NCBI GenBank assembly: GCA_947453415.1
Contig: CANGGG010000010.1
Coordinates: 1-56,691 of the forward strand
Reading direction: 5' to 3'
DNA from: Bacteroidota bacterium
GTDB lineage: Bacteria > Bacteroidota > Bacteroidia > UKL13-3
DNA: 56,691 nt
Shown here in pieces: positions 43,095 to 51,369 of this stretch. Within the stretch, counting starts at the first letter, position 1; every line of letters begins with the position of its first letter. The position numbers and the translations under genes are program-made. A model generated the notes under the pieces. The model saw only the letters and a program-made list of their open reading frames with translations. It was not told the DNA's origin and did no database searches.

Positions 43095-43694
43095 ATGAAA
43101 ACAACAATCATTACATTATCTGTATTATTGGTTTTAGTATTGCTTTTTCAAGCATTTAGATACATTACAAACCAACAAGTGGAAGAACAAAAATTCACAG
43201 TAATAAAAAAGTATCCGGAATTTGAAATTCGTTTTTATCCTTCAGCGGTTTTGGCCACTGTTTATTCCAAGGCAAAAACCTACAAAGAGTTGGCTAGTCC
43301 TGGTTTTAATAAATTAGCAGGATATATTTTTGGCGGTAACGATAAAGAAACTAAAATAGCAATGACGTCACCGGTTAGAATGGATATTAATGACAGTAAT
43401 TCAAGCATGAGTTTTGTTATGCCAGCTAATTATTCAGTTGAGAATTTACCTAAGCCAAATAATGCAAGTGTAGTGGTAAAAAAAATTCCAGAAGAATATG
43501 TAGCAGTTATTAAATTTGGTGGATATGCTTCTGATGACGATATAAAAAACTATTCTAAAAAACTTCAAAAACTACTTTTAGAAAACGGTATTTTGAGCCA
43601 TGGAAACTATCGGTTTTTAGGATATAACCCACCATTTCAAATTATTGGAAGAAGAAATGAAATTATAGTTTGCGTAGACTGGAAGCAACAATAA
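43095..43694 (+). CDS. SOUL family heme-binding-like protein
   Basis: 199 residues. An N-terminal hydrophobic segment (1-22) acts as signal or anchor. A SOUL/HBP domain follows with YPEFEIRFYPSAVLATV, GFNKLAGYIFGGN and the IAMTSPVRMD motif. Members bind heme or related tetrapyrroles in eukaryotes; bacterial roles are unclear. It ends with VCVDWKQQ. It is 44 nt downstream of yidD and may share its transcript. Confidence 0.88.
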   Translation: MKTTIITLSVLLVLVLLFQAFRYITNQQVEEQKFTVIKKYPEFEIRFYPSAVLATVYSKAKTYKELASPGFNKLAGYIFGGNDKETKIAMTSPVRMDINDSNSSMSFVMPANYSVENLPKPNNASVVVKKIPEEYVAVIKFGGYASDDDIKNYSKKLQKLLLENGILSHGNYRFLGYNPPFQIIGRRNEIIVCVDWKQQ

Positions 43695-43736
43695 AAACGG
43701 ACTTTAGTAAAATTTTTATTTTGGCAATAAATACTA

Positions 43737-43767
43737 TTGCAAAGCGGCTGATTACAACATATATTTG
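43737..43767 (+). promoter_or_regulatory. Promoter of the TPR/PD40/OmpA gene
   Basis: TTG (43737-43739), a 20-nt spacer, TATATTTG (43760-43767). The -7 box ends 26 nt before the ATG. Confidence 0.7.
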
Positions 43768-43793
43768 ATGAAGCTTTTATAATAAACTCTGCC

Positions 43794-45737
43794 ATGAAAA
43801 TACGCTTAATAGTTTCCGTTTTATTAATAGTTATGCTTTCGCAAAAATTATTTGCGCAGCAAAACCAACCTTCTTATCAGTTTGAATTAGACAGAGCAAC
43901 CAATGCTTATAATGCAAAAAAATACAATACCGCAGCGGGTTTGTACAAAAAAGTTTATCCCAAAATAAAAGACACTGAGCAAAAACAAAAAGTACTTTTT
44001 TATATTGCTGAAAGCTACCGATTAGGAAATAATTATGCGCAAGCTTTCAAGTGGTTTGAAGAGGTAATCAATGCCAAATACCCCGATCCTGCTATTCTTT
44101 ACAGCTATGGCAATTTGTTAAAATATTTTGAAAAGTACGATGAAGCAAGCCGCACTTTTGGTGATTATTTGTTTGAAATGCCAGAAGATAAAAAAGGAAA
44201 ATTAGCTTTACAATCATGCAATATTGCGCAGCAATGGAAAGCAAATCCGCAGAAATTTACCATTAAAAATGTAAAAGAATGGAACACAGAATTTGGTGAT
44301 TTTTCGCCTTTTTATAGTAATGGAAAAGTATTTTGGACATCGAGCAGGAAAGAAAGCACCGGAAGTTTGGTTTTTGAATGGACAGGCCAAAAAATGTGTG
44401 ATATTTTTGAAGCGGATTACACTTCAGGTTATGGCAAACCAACTAATGTGCAGGGCAAAGTTAATAGCGTTTATAACGATGGAACAGCTTGCTTAGATTT
44501 AACTCAAAACACCCTATATTTTACACAATGTAATGGTACAGATGGTAAAGGAATTAACTGCAAAATATATGTAAGTTATAAGCAAAATAATTTGTGGGGC
44601 GAACCTAGTTTATTGCCATTTAATTCCGATAGTTTTAGTTGTGGTCAACCGAGTTTAAGTGCTGATGGTAAAAAACTGTTTTTTAGCAGTGACATGGCTG
44701 GTGGTTTTGGCGAAAAAGACATTTATGTAAGTCAGTTTGATGAGGTTAAAGCTGTGTGGCAAACACCCAAAAATTTGGGAAATATGGTGAATACTTTTGA
44801 CGATGATATGTTTCCGTTTATCAGTGAAAACAACGAACTTTTTTATTCCACCAAAGGAAAAATTGGTTTGGGCGGATTAGATATTTTTAAAACACAAGAT
44901 TCGGCTAATACGTATAAAATTCCTCAAAATTTACAGTCGCCAATTAACAGCGGTGGCGATGATTTTGGAATTGCTTATTTGCCTCAAAATGCACAAAAAC
45001 CAAATGCGCCCATTGCGTTTTTTACATCCAACAGAATGGATGGAATGGGCGATGACGATATTTACAGCATTTCAATTAAACCTTTTGTGTTTTTGGTAAA
45101 AGGAAAAGTATTGGAACGTGAAACCAATGCGCCAATTAGTAAGTCGTTGGTAGCTTTAACAAGCAATGAAGGAAAGAATTTATTTACCGTAAATACTACT
45201 GAAAAAGGTGAATTTACTGGTGAAATTCCTTTGAATGCTTTGCAATCGTTAATTGCCAATAAAAGCGGATATTTTGCTAGTACGCCCATTCATATTTCAA
45301 GCATTGGTTTGCAAAAGGATTCCGTGGTAGAATTTACTATTTATTTAGATGCCATTCCCGCACCTGAAGTTGATTTTACTTTACAAGGAATTTTGTACGA
45401 TTTAGATAAATACGATTTACGTGCTGAATCAAAAGTGGTGTTGGATTCATTGGCTATTATTTTAAAAAACAACCCAACTATTGCCATTGAAATTGGTTCG
45501 CATACTGATAGCCGTGCACCTGCAGAATATAATATTGAACTCTCAAAAAAACGTGCGCAAAGTTGTTTGAATTACTTACTCACCAAGGGAATTGCTAAAG
45601 GCAGAATGCTTTCAGTAGGTTATGGCGAAAGTAAATTATTGAACGATTGTAGCGATGGAATAGATTGTACTGAAGCGGAACATCAGGTGAATAGAAGAAC
45701 AACATTTAGGGTTTTAAAAACCGATTTTAAACGATAA
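43794..45737 (+). CDS. TPR-PD40-OmpA family outer-membrane-associated protein, PorE-like
   Basis: 647 residues with a signal peptide ending LFAQ. Domains in order: TPR repeats (about 30-130), a PD40/WD40-like beta-propeller (about 160-430, with PSLSADGKKLFFSSD and FISENNELFYST), a carboxypeptidase-regulatory-like fold (about 440-520), and an OmpA C-terminal peptidoglycan-binding domain (about 530-647, with IGSHTDSRAPAEYN). This order and length match PorE, a T9SS component that anchors the machinery to peptidoglycan. Bacteroidota carry several paralogues with this architecture, so PorE itself is not proven. The neighbouring gene 11 nt downstream is probably co-transcribed. Confidence 0.85.
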   Translation: MKIRLIVSVLLIVMLSQKLFAQQNQPSYQFELDRATNAYNAKKYNTAAGLYKKVYPKIKDTEQKQKVLFYIAESYRLGNNYAQAFKWFEEVINAKYPDPAILYSYGNLLKYFEKYDEASRTFGDYLFEMPEDKKGKLALQSCNIAQQWKANPQKFTIKNVKEWNTEFGDFSPFYSNGKVFWTSSRKESTGSLVFEWTGQKMCDIFEADYTSGYGKPTNVQGKVNSVYNDGTACLDLTQNTLYFTQCNGTDGKGINCKIYVSYKQNNLWGEPSLLPFNSDSFSCGQPSLSADGKKLFFSSDMAGGFGEKDIYVSQFDEVKAVWQTPKNLGNMVNTFDDDMFPFISENNELFYSTKGKIGLGGLDIFKTQDSANTYKIPQNLQSPINSGGDDFGIAYLPQNAQKPNAPIAFFTSNRMDGMGDDDIYSISIKPFVFLVKGKVLERETNAPISKSLVALTSNEGKNLFTVNTTEKGEFTGEIPLNALQSLIANKSGYFASTPIHISSIGLQKDSVVEFTIYLDAIPAPEVDFTLQGILYDLDKYDLRAESKVVLDSLAIILKNNPTIAIEIGSHTDSRAPAEYNIELSKKRAQSCLNYLLTKGIAKGRMLSVGYGESKLLNDCSDGIDCTEAEHQVNRRTTFRVLKTDFKR

Positions 45738-45747
45738 TTAGACAACT

Positions 45748-46317
45748 ATGGATCACATTGAGCCACATTATTTATGGCGAGATATTTATAAAAGTGAGGA
45801 CGATGAAAACTCCCCATTTTATGAAAAAGAATACAGTGAATTTGATTTTACCAACCAAATTTATAATTACCTCATTCACCCGCAATGGGATGAATTTGGA
45901 ACCCCAACTTTATATATAAAAATACTTTTTGCCGATTATGAAAAAGGATTTTTGATAGCTGAATTAATAGGCGAATGGAATGATGCGCTGCATAACGATA
46001 TTATGTATTTAAAACGTGATGTGATGGAAGTTTTTAACGCTGCTGGCATTGATAAATTTATATTGATTGGCGAAAATGTGTTGAATTTTCACACCAGCGA
46101 TGACAGCTATTATGAGGAATGGTTTCAGGACGTGGAAGAGGAGGGTTGGATAGTAGCAATTAATTTTCAAGAACATGTATTACACGAAATGAAGCAAGCC
46201 AATATTGATTATTATATCAATTTTGGTGGTGAATTTGACAACATGCCTTGGCGAACTTTTAGTCCGTTTTTGTTGTATCAAAGAGTAAAAGAAATTATTG
46301 GGAGAAGGTTGAATTAG
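45748..46317 (+). CDS. Conserved Bacteroidota protein of unknown function
   Basis: 189 residues, acidic, soluble, no signal peptide. The sequence is rich in aromatic and acidic residues (DHIEPHYLWRDIYKSED, FLIAELIGEWNDALHNDIM, MPWRTFSPFLLYQRVKEII). It seems conserved in Bacteroidota but I do not recognise a domain. It starts 11 nt after the PorE-like gene, so the two are likely in one operon. Confidence 0.75.
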   Translation: MDHIEPHYLWRDIYKSEDDENSPFYEKEYSEFDFTNQIYNYLIHPQWDEFGTPTLYIKILFADYEKGFLIAELIGEWNDALHNDIMYLKRDVMEVFNAAGIDKFILIGENVLNFHTSDDSYYEEWFQDVEEEGWIVAINFQEHVLHEMKQANIDYYINFGGEFDNMPWRTFSPFLLYQRVKEIIGRRLN

Positions 46318-46343
46318 TTGATAGTTTATGGACGATAGACCAT

Positions 46344-46425
46344 GGATTTTAGCGTCATTGCGAATGAAGTGAAGCAATCTTACGATAACAAAACAATGAG
46401 ATTGCTTCGTTCCTCGCAATGACGT
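46344..46425. repeat. Palindromic intergenic repeat (CGTCATTGCGA type)
   Basis: CGTCATTGCGAATGAAGTGA... faces ...TTCCTCGCAATGACG, and AAGCAATCTTA faces GAGATTGCTTC. This is a typical REP-like palindrome seen across many bacteria. It lies between a conserved gene and the EamA transporter gene. Confidence 0.85.
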
Positions 46426-46480
46426 AAACAGAAAAAACAATTTAACAATACAGCAAAAAAACAATTATTTAAAACAATTT

Positions 46481-46514
46481 AAAGCCAGAAGCTAGCTGCC
46501 AGAGGCCAGAAGCA
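46481..46514. repeat. Degenerate CCAGAAGC-type repeat
   Basis: Three near copies of GCCAGAAGC in a row directly before the EamA gene, another of the low-complexity intergenic families in this genome. Confidence 0.5.
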
Positions 46515-46520
46515 AAAAAA

Positions 46521-47471
46521 ATGAATCAAACGACAGGAATAATAGCAGCATTAATTACTTTAGGTTGTTGGACTATTGGAACGTTTTCGTTTACCAAAGC
46601 AGCTAAGTTATATGCGCCAGTTTCGGTTAATAGGGTTCGACTATTATATGCGCTAATTTTATTAAGTTTAATTACTTGTATTATTTATCGAATAAATCCG
46701 CTTGCATTGTTTTCAAAACCTGTTGCTATGCAATGGGTTTGGTTAGGAATTTCGGGCATTATTGGGCTGAGTATTGGCGATCATTTTGCTTTTACAGCAT
46801 TCAAAATTTTAGGAAGTAGCCGCACCAGTTTGTTTAACACTTTTGCGCCAGCCGCTGCATTGGTTGGCGGCATTTTTTTGTTGAATGAAAACATCAATTT
46901 TATTGGCGTTATTGGAATGTTTATTTCCATTATTGGCATCGCATGGTTTATAAAAAGTAATGCGCATAACCACGAAGAATTAGATAAAAAGCATTTGCTA
47001 AAAGGCGTTGTTTATGCCGTTCTTGGTGCGGTTTGTCAAGGAATTGGGTTGGTTTTTGCCAAAAAAGGTTTGGTTTTATTTGACGCTAACGGACAAGCGC
47101 TTTCGCCTGTTCACGCTACTTGGATTCGCATGTTTGTGGGTGTAGTTTTTATTTATGCCATGGGAATTTTTAAGTTAAATGTTTGGAAAGAACTAAAAGA
47201 TATTACCACCAATAAAGTGTTTTTTAAACCCATTATTATTGGAACCGCTTTTGGGCCAGTATTAGGAGTAAGCATGTCCATGTTAGCAGCCTCCATGATG
47301 AATGTTTCTATCGCACAAACCATTTTTTCTTTCTTGCCTATTTCAGTAATTCTAACTGCATTTCTCTTAGGAAAAGAAACCATTAAACTGCAATCCATTT
47401 TTGCTGCTTTACTTAGTATTTGCGGAGTTTTTGTTTTGATGTGGCGAGTAGAAATTTTGAAATGGATTTAG
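46521..47471 (+). CDS. EamA/DMT-family transporter
   Basis: 316 residues with ten predicted transmembrane helices in two homologous EamA repeats. The first ends near residue 145 with FIGVIGMFISIIGIAWF and the second ends with LQSIFAALLSICGVFVLMW. Members are drug/metabolite exporters of the inner membrane; the substrate cannot be deduced. The start follows the degenerate repeat. Confidence 0.88.
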   Translation: MNQTTGIIAALITLGCWTIGTFSFTKAAKLYAPVSVNRVRLLYALILLSLITCIIYRINPLALFSKPVAMQWVWLGISGIIGLSIGDHFAFTAFKILGSSRTSLFNTFAPAAALVGGIFLLNENINFIGVIGMFISIIGIAWFIKSNAHNHEELDKKHLLKGVVYAVLGAVCQGIGLVFAKKGLVLFDANGQALSPVHATWIRMFVGVVFIYAMGIFKLNVWKELKDITTNKVFFKPIIIGTAFGPVLGVSMSMLAASMMNVSIAQTIFSFLPISVILTAFLLGKETIKLQSIFAALLSICGVFVLMWRVEILKWI

Positions 47472-47630
47472 GAATTTATACTATTTCTACTCTTTTTTGG
47501 TTTTAATTTCTAAATTGCATTCAAATAAATAAACCTACCGCTGTAATGGGAAATGGTTTTAGTTGTATTATACTTTTGTACAGTATTTTTTGAAAAACCA
47601 CTATTTTATTGGTGTTCAAACTATATTTTG

Positions 47631-47702
47631 TGCACCCGAAGGGACTCGAACCCCCATCATCAGAACCGGAATCTAACATTTTATCCATTAAACTACGGGT
47701 GC
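47631..47702 (-). tRNA. tRNA-Arg (CCG)
   Basis: The minus strand folds to a complete 72-nt cloverleaf: acceptor GCACCCG/CGGGTGC with discriminator A, a weak D stem (GTTT/AAAT), anticodon stem TTAGA/TCTGA with loop TTCCGGT (anticodon CCG), a four-base variable loop and T-arm GGGGG-TTCGAGT-CCCTT. CCA is not encoded (A is followed by CAAA). It decodes CGG. Confidence 0.93.
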
Positions 47703-47720
47703 AATTGTGTTGATGTGGCG

Positions 47721-47728
47721 CAAATATA
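47721..47728 (-). promoter_or_regulatory. Putative -7 box of tRNA-Arg
   Basis: TATATTTG on the minus strand, 18 nt before the tRNA 5' end. TTTTG at about 15-nt spacing upstream is a weak -33 candidate. Confidence 0.5.
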
Positions 47729-47811
47729 CAATGCTTATGCAAACAAAATAGGTTTTGAAAAAATATACCTTTTCAAAGTGTCAAACAATTTCGTAGCCAA
47801 GCATAAATTCA

Positions 47812-47864
47812 TTTCGACAAGCTCAATGACCGATGATTTTTTGCGGTCGTTGAGTATGTCGAAA
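47812..47864. repeat. Palindromic intergenic repeat (TTCGACAAGCTCAATGACCG type)
   Basis: Left arm TTCGACAAGCTCAATGACCG, 11-nt loop, right arm CGGTCGTTGAGTATGTCGAA. It is a typical Bacteroidota intergenic palindrome, between the tRNA and a membrane protein gene. Confidence 0.85.
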
Positions 47865-47898
47865 CAAAAAAAACATAAGTAAAACTAATCTGCCTGCT

Positions 47899-47906
47899 TA
47901 TATTTG
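47899..47906 (+). promoter_or_regulatory. -7 box of the polytopic membrane protein gene
   Basis: TATATTTG, exact TAnnTTTG, ends 7 nt before ATG 47914. Confidence 0.5.
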
Positions 47907-47913
47907 ACCATTC

Positions 47914-49263
47914 ATGAAAAGCGTATTTCCCATAAAATATATTGTAATGCTGTTAGGTGTTTTTATCACTATATGGCCAGCTTTATATAATCATTATGCT
48001 TTGTTTTTTACCGATTCGCAGTTATACATCAATTGTGGAAATGAATTTAGTTTTACTGAAGATCGCTCCTTTGTTTACGGTTGGTTTATTGGAATTACGA
48101 GCTTGCATGTTTCACTTTGGTTTCCAATCATTGTGCAAGCCATTATTTTTAACTGGGTTTGTTTTCATTTTGTTCAAAAACTATCGCCAAATTTGGCCAC
48201 TAAAATTTATTTGCCAATAATGCTTTTATTGAGTGCATTTACTTCATTAGCTTGGGATGTTAGTTACTTAATGCCCGATGTGTTTTCGCCCATTTCCATC
48301 CTAATTTTGTACTTGCTTTTTACCCATTCAAAACCATTTGGAACGCAATGGATTTTATTGGTTTTTGCGTATTTATTGGTATTGCAAACGCATTTTGCTT
48401 TCATGCTTTTTCATTGTTTGGCATTGGCAATTATTTTGTTGCTGAAAGCAATAAAACTGCCTTTTTTAAAATCATTCAATAAAACAATGGTTTATTTTTT
48501 AACAGCCGCAGTTTTTATAAATATTGGTTTGTTTACCCTCGAAAAAAAAGCGCTTGGTGCCAATGGATTCAGCGGTGTTTCACAAGTTTTTTTAATGGGA
48601 AAATTGGTTGAAAATGGTGTGCTTCAAAAATATTTAGACCAAGAATGTGCCATTAAAAACTTTGAAATTTGCACGTATAAAAACAATTTAGCGCCACTTA
48701 ATTACAGCGGAAATTTTTTATTTAGTCCCGAAAGTGCTTTTCAAAAAACAGGTGGTTGGGCTAATCCGCATGGTGAATACAAAACCATCATCAAAAATAT
48801 TTTAACCACGCCCAAATATTTATGGCTATATGTAAAAGCGGTTTTTAAAGAAACATTTTTGTTGTTTGGTCGAAATGAAATTGGCTCATCTATTCATGCT
48901 TATCCACGCGATGGTTGGGGTCCGCACCCGGCAGTTGTAAAATATTATCCCAACGAAATTCTAGTTTATGATTTAGCAAAACAAAATGCCAAAACCCTGA
49001 AATTTCCTTTTAAAACCATTACAGTTTTTTATATTTTTTTACTAATTGGTTCATTCATTGTTGCCATATTTTATTTTAAAAAACAGCCATTTATTGTGTT
49101 TTTTGTTTTGCTAACGCTTGTTAGCAATGCAGTAATTACAGGAGGTTTAGTAGGTTTGGAAGACAGGTATTGCACCCGACAAAATTGGTTAATCATATTA
49201 TTGGCTTTAATTTTTATGGCCAATTATATTTATAAAAAACAAAGAACAGATTTACCCGTTTAA
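47914..49263 (+). CDS. Polytopic membrane protein of unknown function
   Basis: 449 residues with about ten transmembrane helices. A short acidic motif in the first loop (FFTDSQLYINCGNEFSF), many hydrophobic helices and a large periplasmic loop (about 205-355) recall GT-C-type glycosyltransferases, but I recognise no family. The C-terminal part has ITGGLVGLEDRYCTRQNWLI. If the -7 box just upstream is used, the mRNA would be nearly leaderless; ATG 47947 is an alternative start. Confidence 0.72.
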   Translation: MKSVFPIKYIVMLLGVFITIWPALYNHYALFFTDSQLYINCGNEFSFTEDRSFVYGWFIGITSLHVSLWFPIIVQAIIFNWVCFHFVQKLSPNLATKIYLPIMLLLSAFTSLAWDVSYLMPDVFSPISILILYLLFTHSKPFGTQWILLVFAYLLVLQTHFAFMLFHCLALAIILLLKAIKLPFLKSFNKTMVYFLTAAVFINIGLFTLEKKALGANGFSGVSQVFLMGKLVENGVLQKYLDQECAIKNFEICTYKNNLAPLNYSGNFLFSPESAFQKTGGWANPHGEYKTIIKNILTTPKYLWLYVKAVFKETFLLFGRNEIGSSIHAYPRDGWGPHPAVVKYYPNEILVYDLAKQNAKTLKFPFKTITVFYIFLLIGSFIVAIFYFKKQPFIVFFVLLTLVSNAVITGGLVGLEDRYCTRQNWLIILLALIFMANYIYKKQRTDLPV

Positions 49264-49345
49264 GTAATTAACAAATGCTTTGTATTATTTGATTTTTAAT
49301 AAACCTTGTAGTTGTTACCTTGCAACCTTATTTTAAAAAATAAAA

Positions 49346-49864
49346 ATGGATATAATAAAAACACCAAAAGATAGCTATACCATTATGAACGAATTGGTTT
49401 TGCCTAACGATACCAATACTTTAAATAATTTAATGGGTGGAAAGTTATTGCATTGGATGGACATTTGTGCAGCCATTGCAGCGCAAAAACACAGCGGAAA
49501 AGTGGTGGTTACCGCTTCTGTTGACAGTGTAAGTTTTAGCAAAAATATTCATTTGGGCGATGTAGTAACTTTGGAGGCATATGTTTCGAGAGCTTTCAAT
49601 ACATCAATGGAAATTCATATCGTTGTTCATGCTGAAAATATTCCAAATGGCGACCGATTTAAAAGCAACGAAGCATATTATACTTTTGTGGCTTTAGACA
49701 GAAATGGTTCGCCTTTAAAAGTACCAGCTTTAAAACCTGAAACTCCCGAAGAAATTAAACGTTTTGATGGTGCGCTTCGCAGGCGTCAACTGCGTTTGGT
49801 GTTAGCCGGAAAAATGAAACCCGATGAAGCTACAGAGTTGAAGGCATTGTTTATTACTGAATAA
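49346..49864 (+). CDS. Acyl-CoA thioesterase (hot-dog fold)
   Basis: 172 residues. The hot-dog acyl-CoA hydrolase signature is GGKLLHWMDICAAIAAQKH near residues 29-47, with the conserved Asp, followed by DSVSFSKNIHLGDVVTLEAYV. The C-terminal tail has RFDGALRRRQLR. Members such as YciA hydrolyse acyl-CoA in the cytoplasm. It is the first of three closely spaced genes (12- and 11-nt gaps). Confidence 0.9.
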   Translation: MDIIKTPKDSYTIMNELVLPNDTNTLNNLMGGKLLHWMDICAAIAAQKHSGKVVVTASVDSVSFSKNIHLGDVVTLEAYVSRAFNTSMEIHIVVHAENIPNGDRFKSNEAYYTFVALDRNGSPLKVPALKPETPEEIKRFDGALRRRQLRLVLAGKMKPDEATELKALFITE

Positions 49865-49876
49865 TTTTTTTAGCTT

Positions 49877-51358
49877 ATCAAAAATTTCGTTTTCATATTT
49901 GCCCTTTTATTTAGTTTGCTTTGCAATAACATTGCCGCAAGTCCCTATACTTTTGTGCTTTCAACAAACTTATTAGAAGCTCAAAAACACATTGCGGCTT
50001 TGCGCTTAGAAAAAGGAAAAGCCTATGTTGATGCTGAAAAACAAAGCAATAAAATGAACATGGCCGTTCATTTATTCGATAATTATATTGATTTTTATAG
50101 AATCCTTTGTTTGCAAAAACAGGAAGATTTTATTGCTTTTGAAAAAGCAAAATCGGGTAGGATAGAAGCACTAAAAAAAATAGATAACTCCAATCCATAT
50201 AAGTTATATGCACAGTCGGAAATTCATTTGCAAAGTGCATTTTTAAAAGGAATGTTTGAGGAGTTTGTTGGTGCCGCCTGGGATTTTAGATCTTGTTATC
50301 AACTTTTAGAAGAAAACACACATAAATTTCCTAATTTTATTGCTAATAAAAAAGACTTAGGTGTAATAAAAGCCATTTTAGGAACCATTCCCGATTCGTA
50401 TCATTGGATTGTAAGCATTGCCGGTATGAAAGCCGATTTGAACGAAGGCTTGCAGCTAATGAAAGAATATGTAGAAAAAGCAGATGACAAGGAAATATTG
50501 ATGGAGCGCAAAAACGCGCAATATTTTTACGCAATATTTAACCTTTATTTTTTGAAAAATAAAAAGGAAGCCTGGACACTTGCAGATAAATATACCAGTG
50601 ATTATAAAACCAATTTAATGAGCGCATGTATTCGTTCATTTGCCGCCAAAGGAACTGATAATAACGAAGCTTGCCTTGTAGCATTAAACGAAAAGCCAAC
50701 CGGACATGAATATATTTCGTTTCCATATTTGGAAATGATGCATGGTTCGGCTTTACTCCAGCGCTTAGATTTAAATGCAATAACCCACTTTAGGAAGTTT
50801 ATAGCCACCAATAAAGATAAAAACGACAATAAGGATGCCTATTTAAAATTAAGTTGGTGTGCGTGGCTTAAAAACGATACTGCTAATTATTTATTGTATA
50901 GAAATATTGCCACTAATATTTCAAAAAGTGGCGAAAAAAACCAATTTGCTTCTAGTGGTGGCGTGGGTTATTTTCCTGAAAAATCATTATTGAAAGCTCG
51001 TTTGCTTTTTGATGGTGGATATTATGCGCAAGCAGAAGAAATACTGATGGCCAAACCCATTACTTCTTTTAAAAACGCACTTGAAAAAGCTGAATATTGC
51101 TACCGATTAGGACGTATTTATCACGAAAGTAATAAGCTTTCAAAAGCCATTGAATATTTTGATTTAACCGTCAAAGCAAATGATAAAGAAAATGAATTTA
51201 TGGCTGCAAACGCTTGTTTGCAATTGGGTTTTATTTACGAAAAACTAAATTTTAAAAAATTAGCAAAAACCTATTTCGATAAAGTATTGGAATATAAAAA
51301 TTACGATTACAAAAACTACTTACAGCAACAAGCCAAAGCGGCCATTGCTAAGTTATAA
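49877..51358 (+). CDS. Exported TPR-like protein, unusual start codon
   Basis: About 493 residues. The open frame from 49874 encodes a clear signal peptide (KNFVFIFALLFSLLCNNIAAS), but no ATG, GTG or TTG precedes it. The most plausible initiator is ATC at 49877, giving M-K-N-F; the next candidate, TTG 49916, would cut away most of the signal. TPR-like helices with AEYCYRLGRIYHESNKLSKAIEYF and AANACLQLGFIYEKLNFKKLAKTYF fill the C-terminus. The role is unknown. It begins 12 nt after the thioesterase gene, so initiation may rely on translational coupling. Confidence 0.75.
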   Translation: MKNFVFIFALLFSLLCNNIAASPYTFVLSTNLLEAQKHIAALRLEKGKAYVDAEKQSNKMNMAVHLFDNYIDFYRILCLQKQEDFIAFEKAKSGRIEALKKIDNSNPYKLYAQSEIHLQSAFLKGMFEEFVGAAWDFRSCYQLLEENTHKFPNFIANKKDLGVIKAILGTIPDSYHWIVSIAGMKADLNEGLQLMKEYVEKADDKEILMERKNAQYFYAIFNLYFLKNKKEAWTLADKYTSDYKTNLMSACIRSFAAKGTDNNEACLVALNEKPTGHEYISFPYLEMMHGSALLQRLDLNAITHFRKFIATNKDKNDNKDAYLKLSWCAWLKNDTANYLLYRNIATNISKSGEKNQFASSGGVGYFPEKSLLKARLLFDGGYYAQAEEILMAKPITSFKNALEKAEYCYRLGRIYHESNKLSKAIEYFDLTVKANDKENEFMAANACLQLGFIYEKLNFKKLAKTYFDKVLEYKNYDYKNYLQQQAKAAIAKL

Positions 51359-51369
51359 TTACCACAAAT

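Noticed and set aside
47553-47882. 109-residue plus-strand frame
   Set aside because: It reads antisense through the tRNA-Arg gene and through the TTCGACAAG palindrome.
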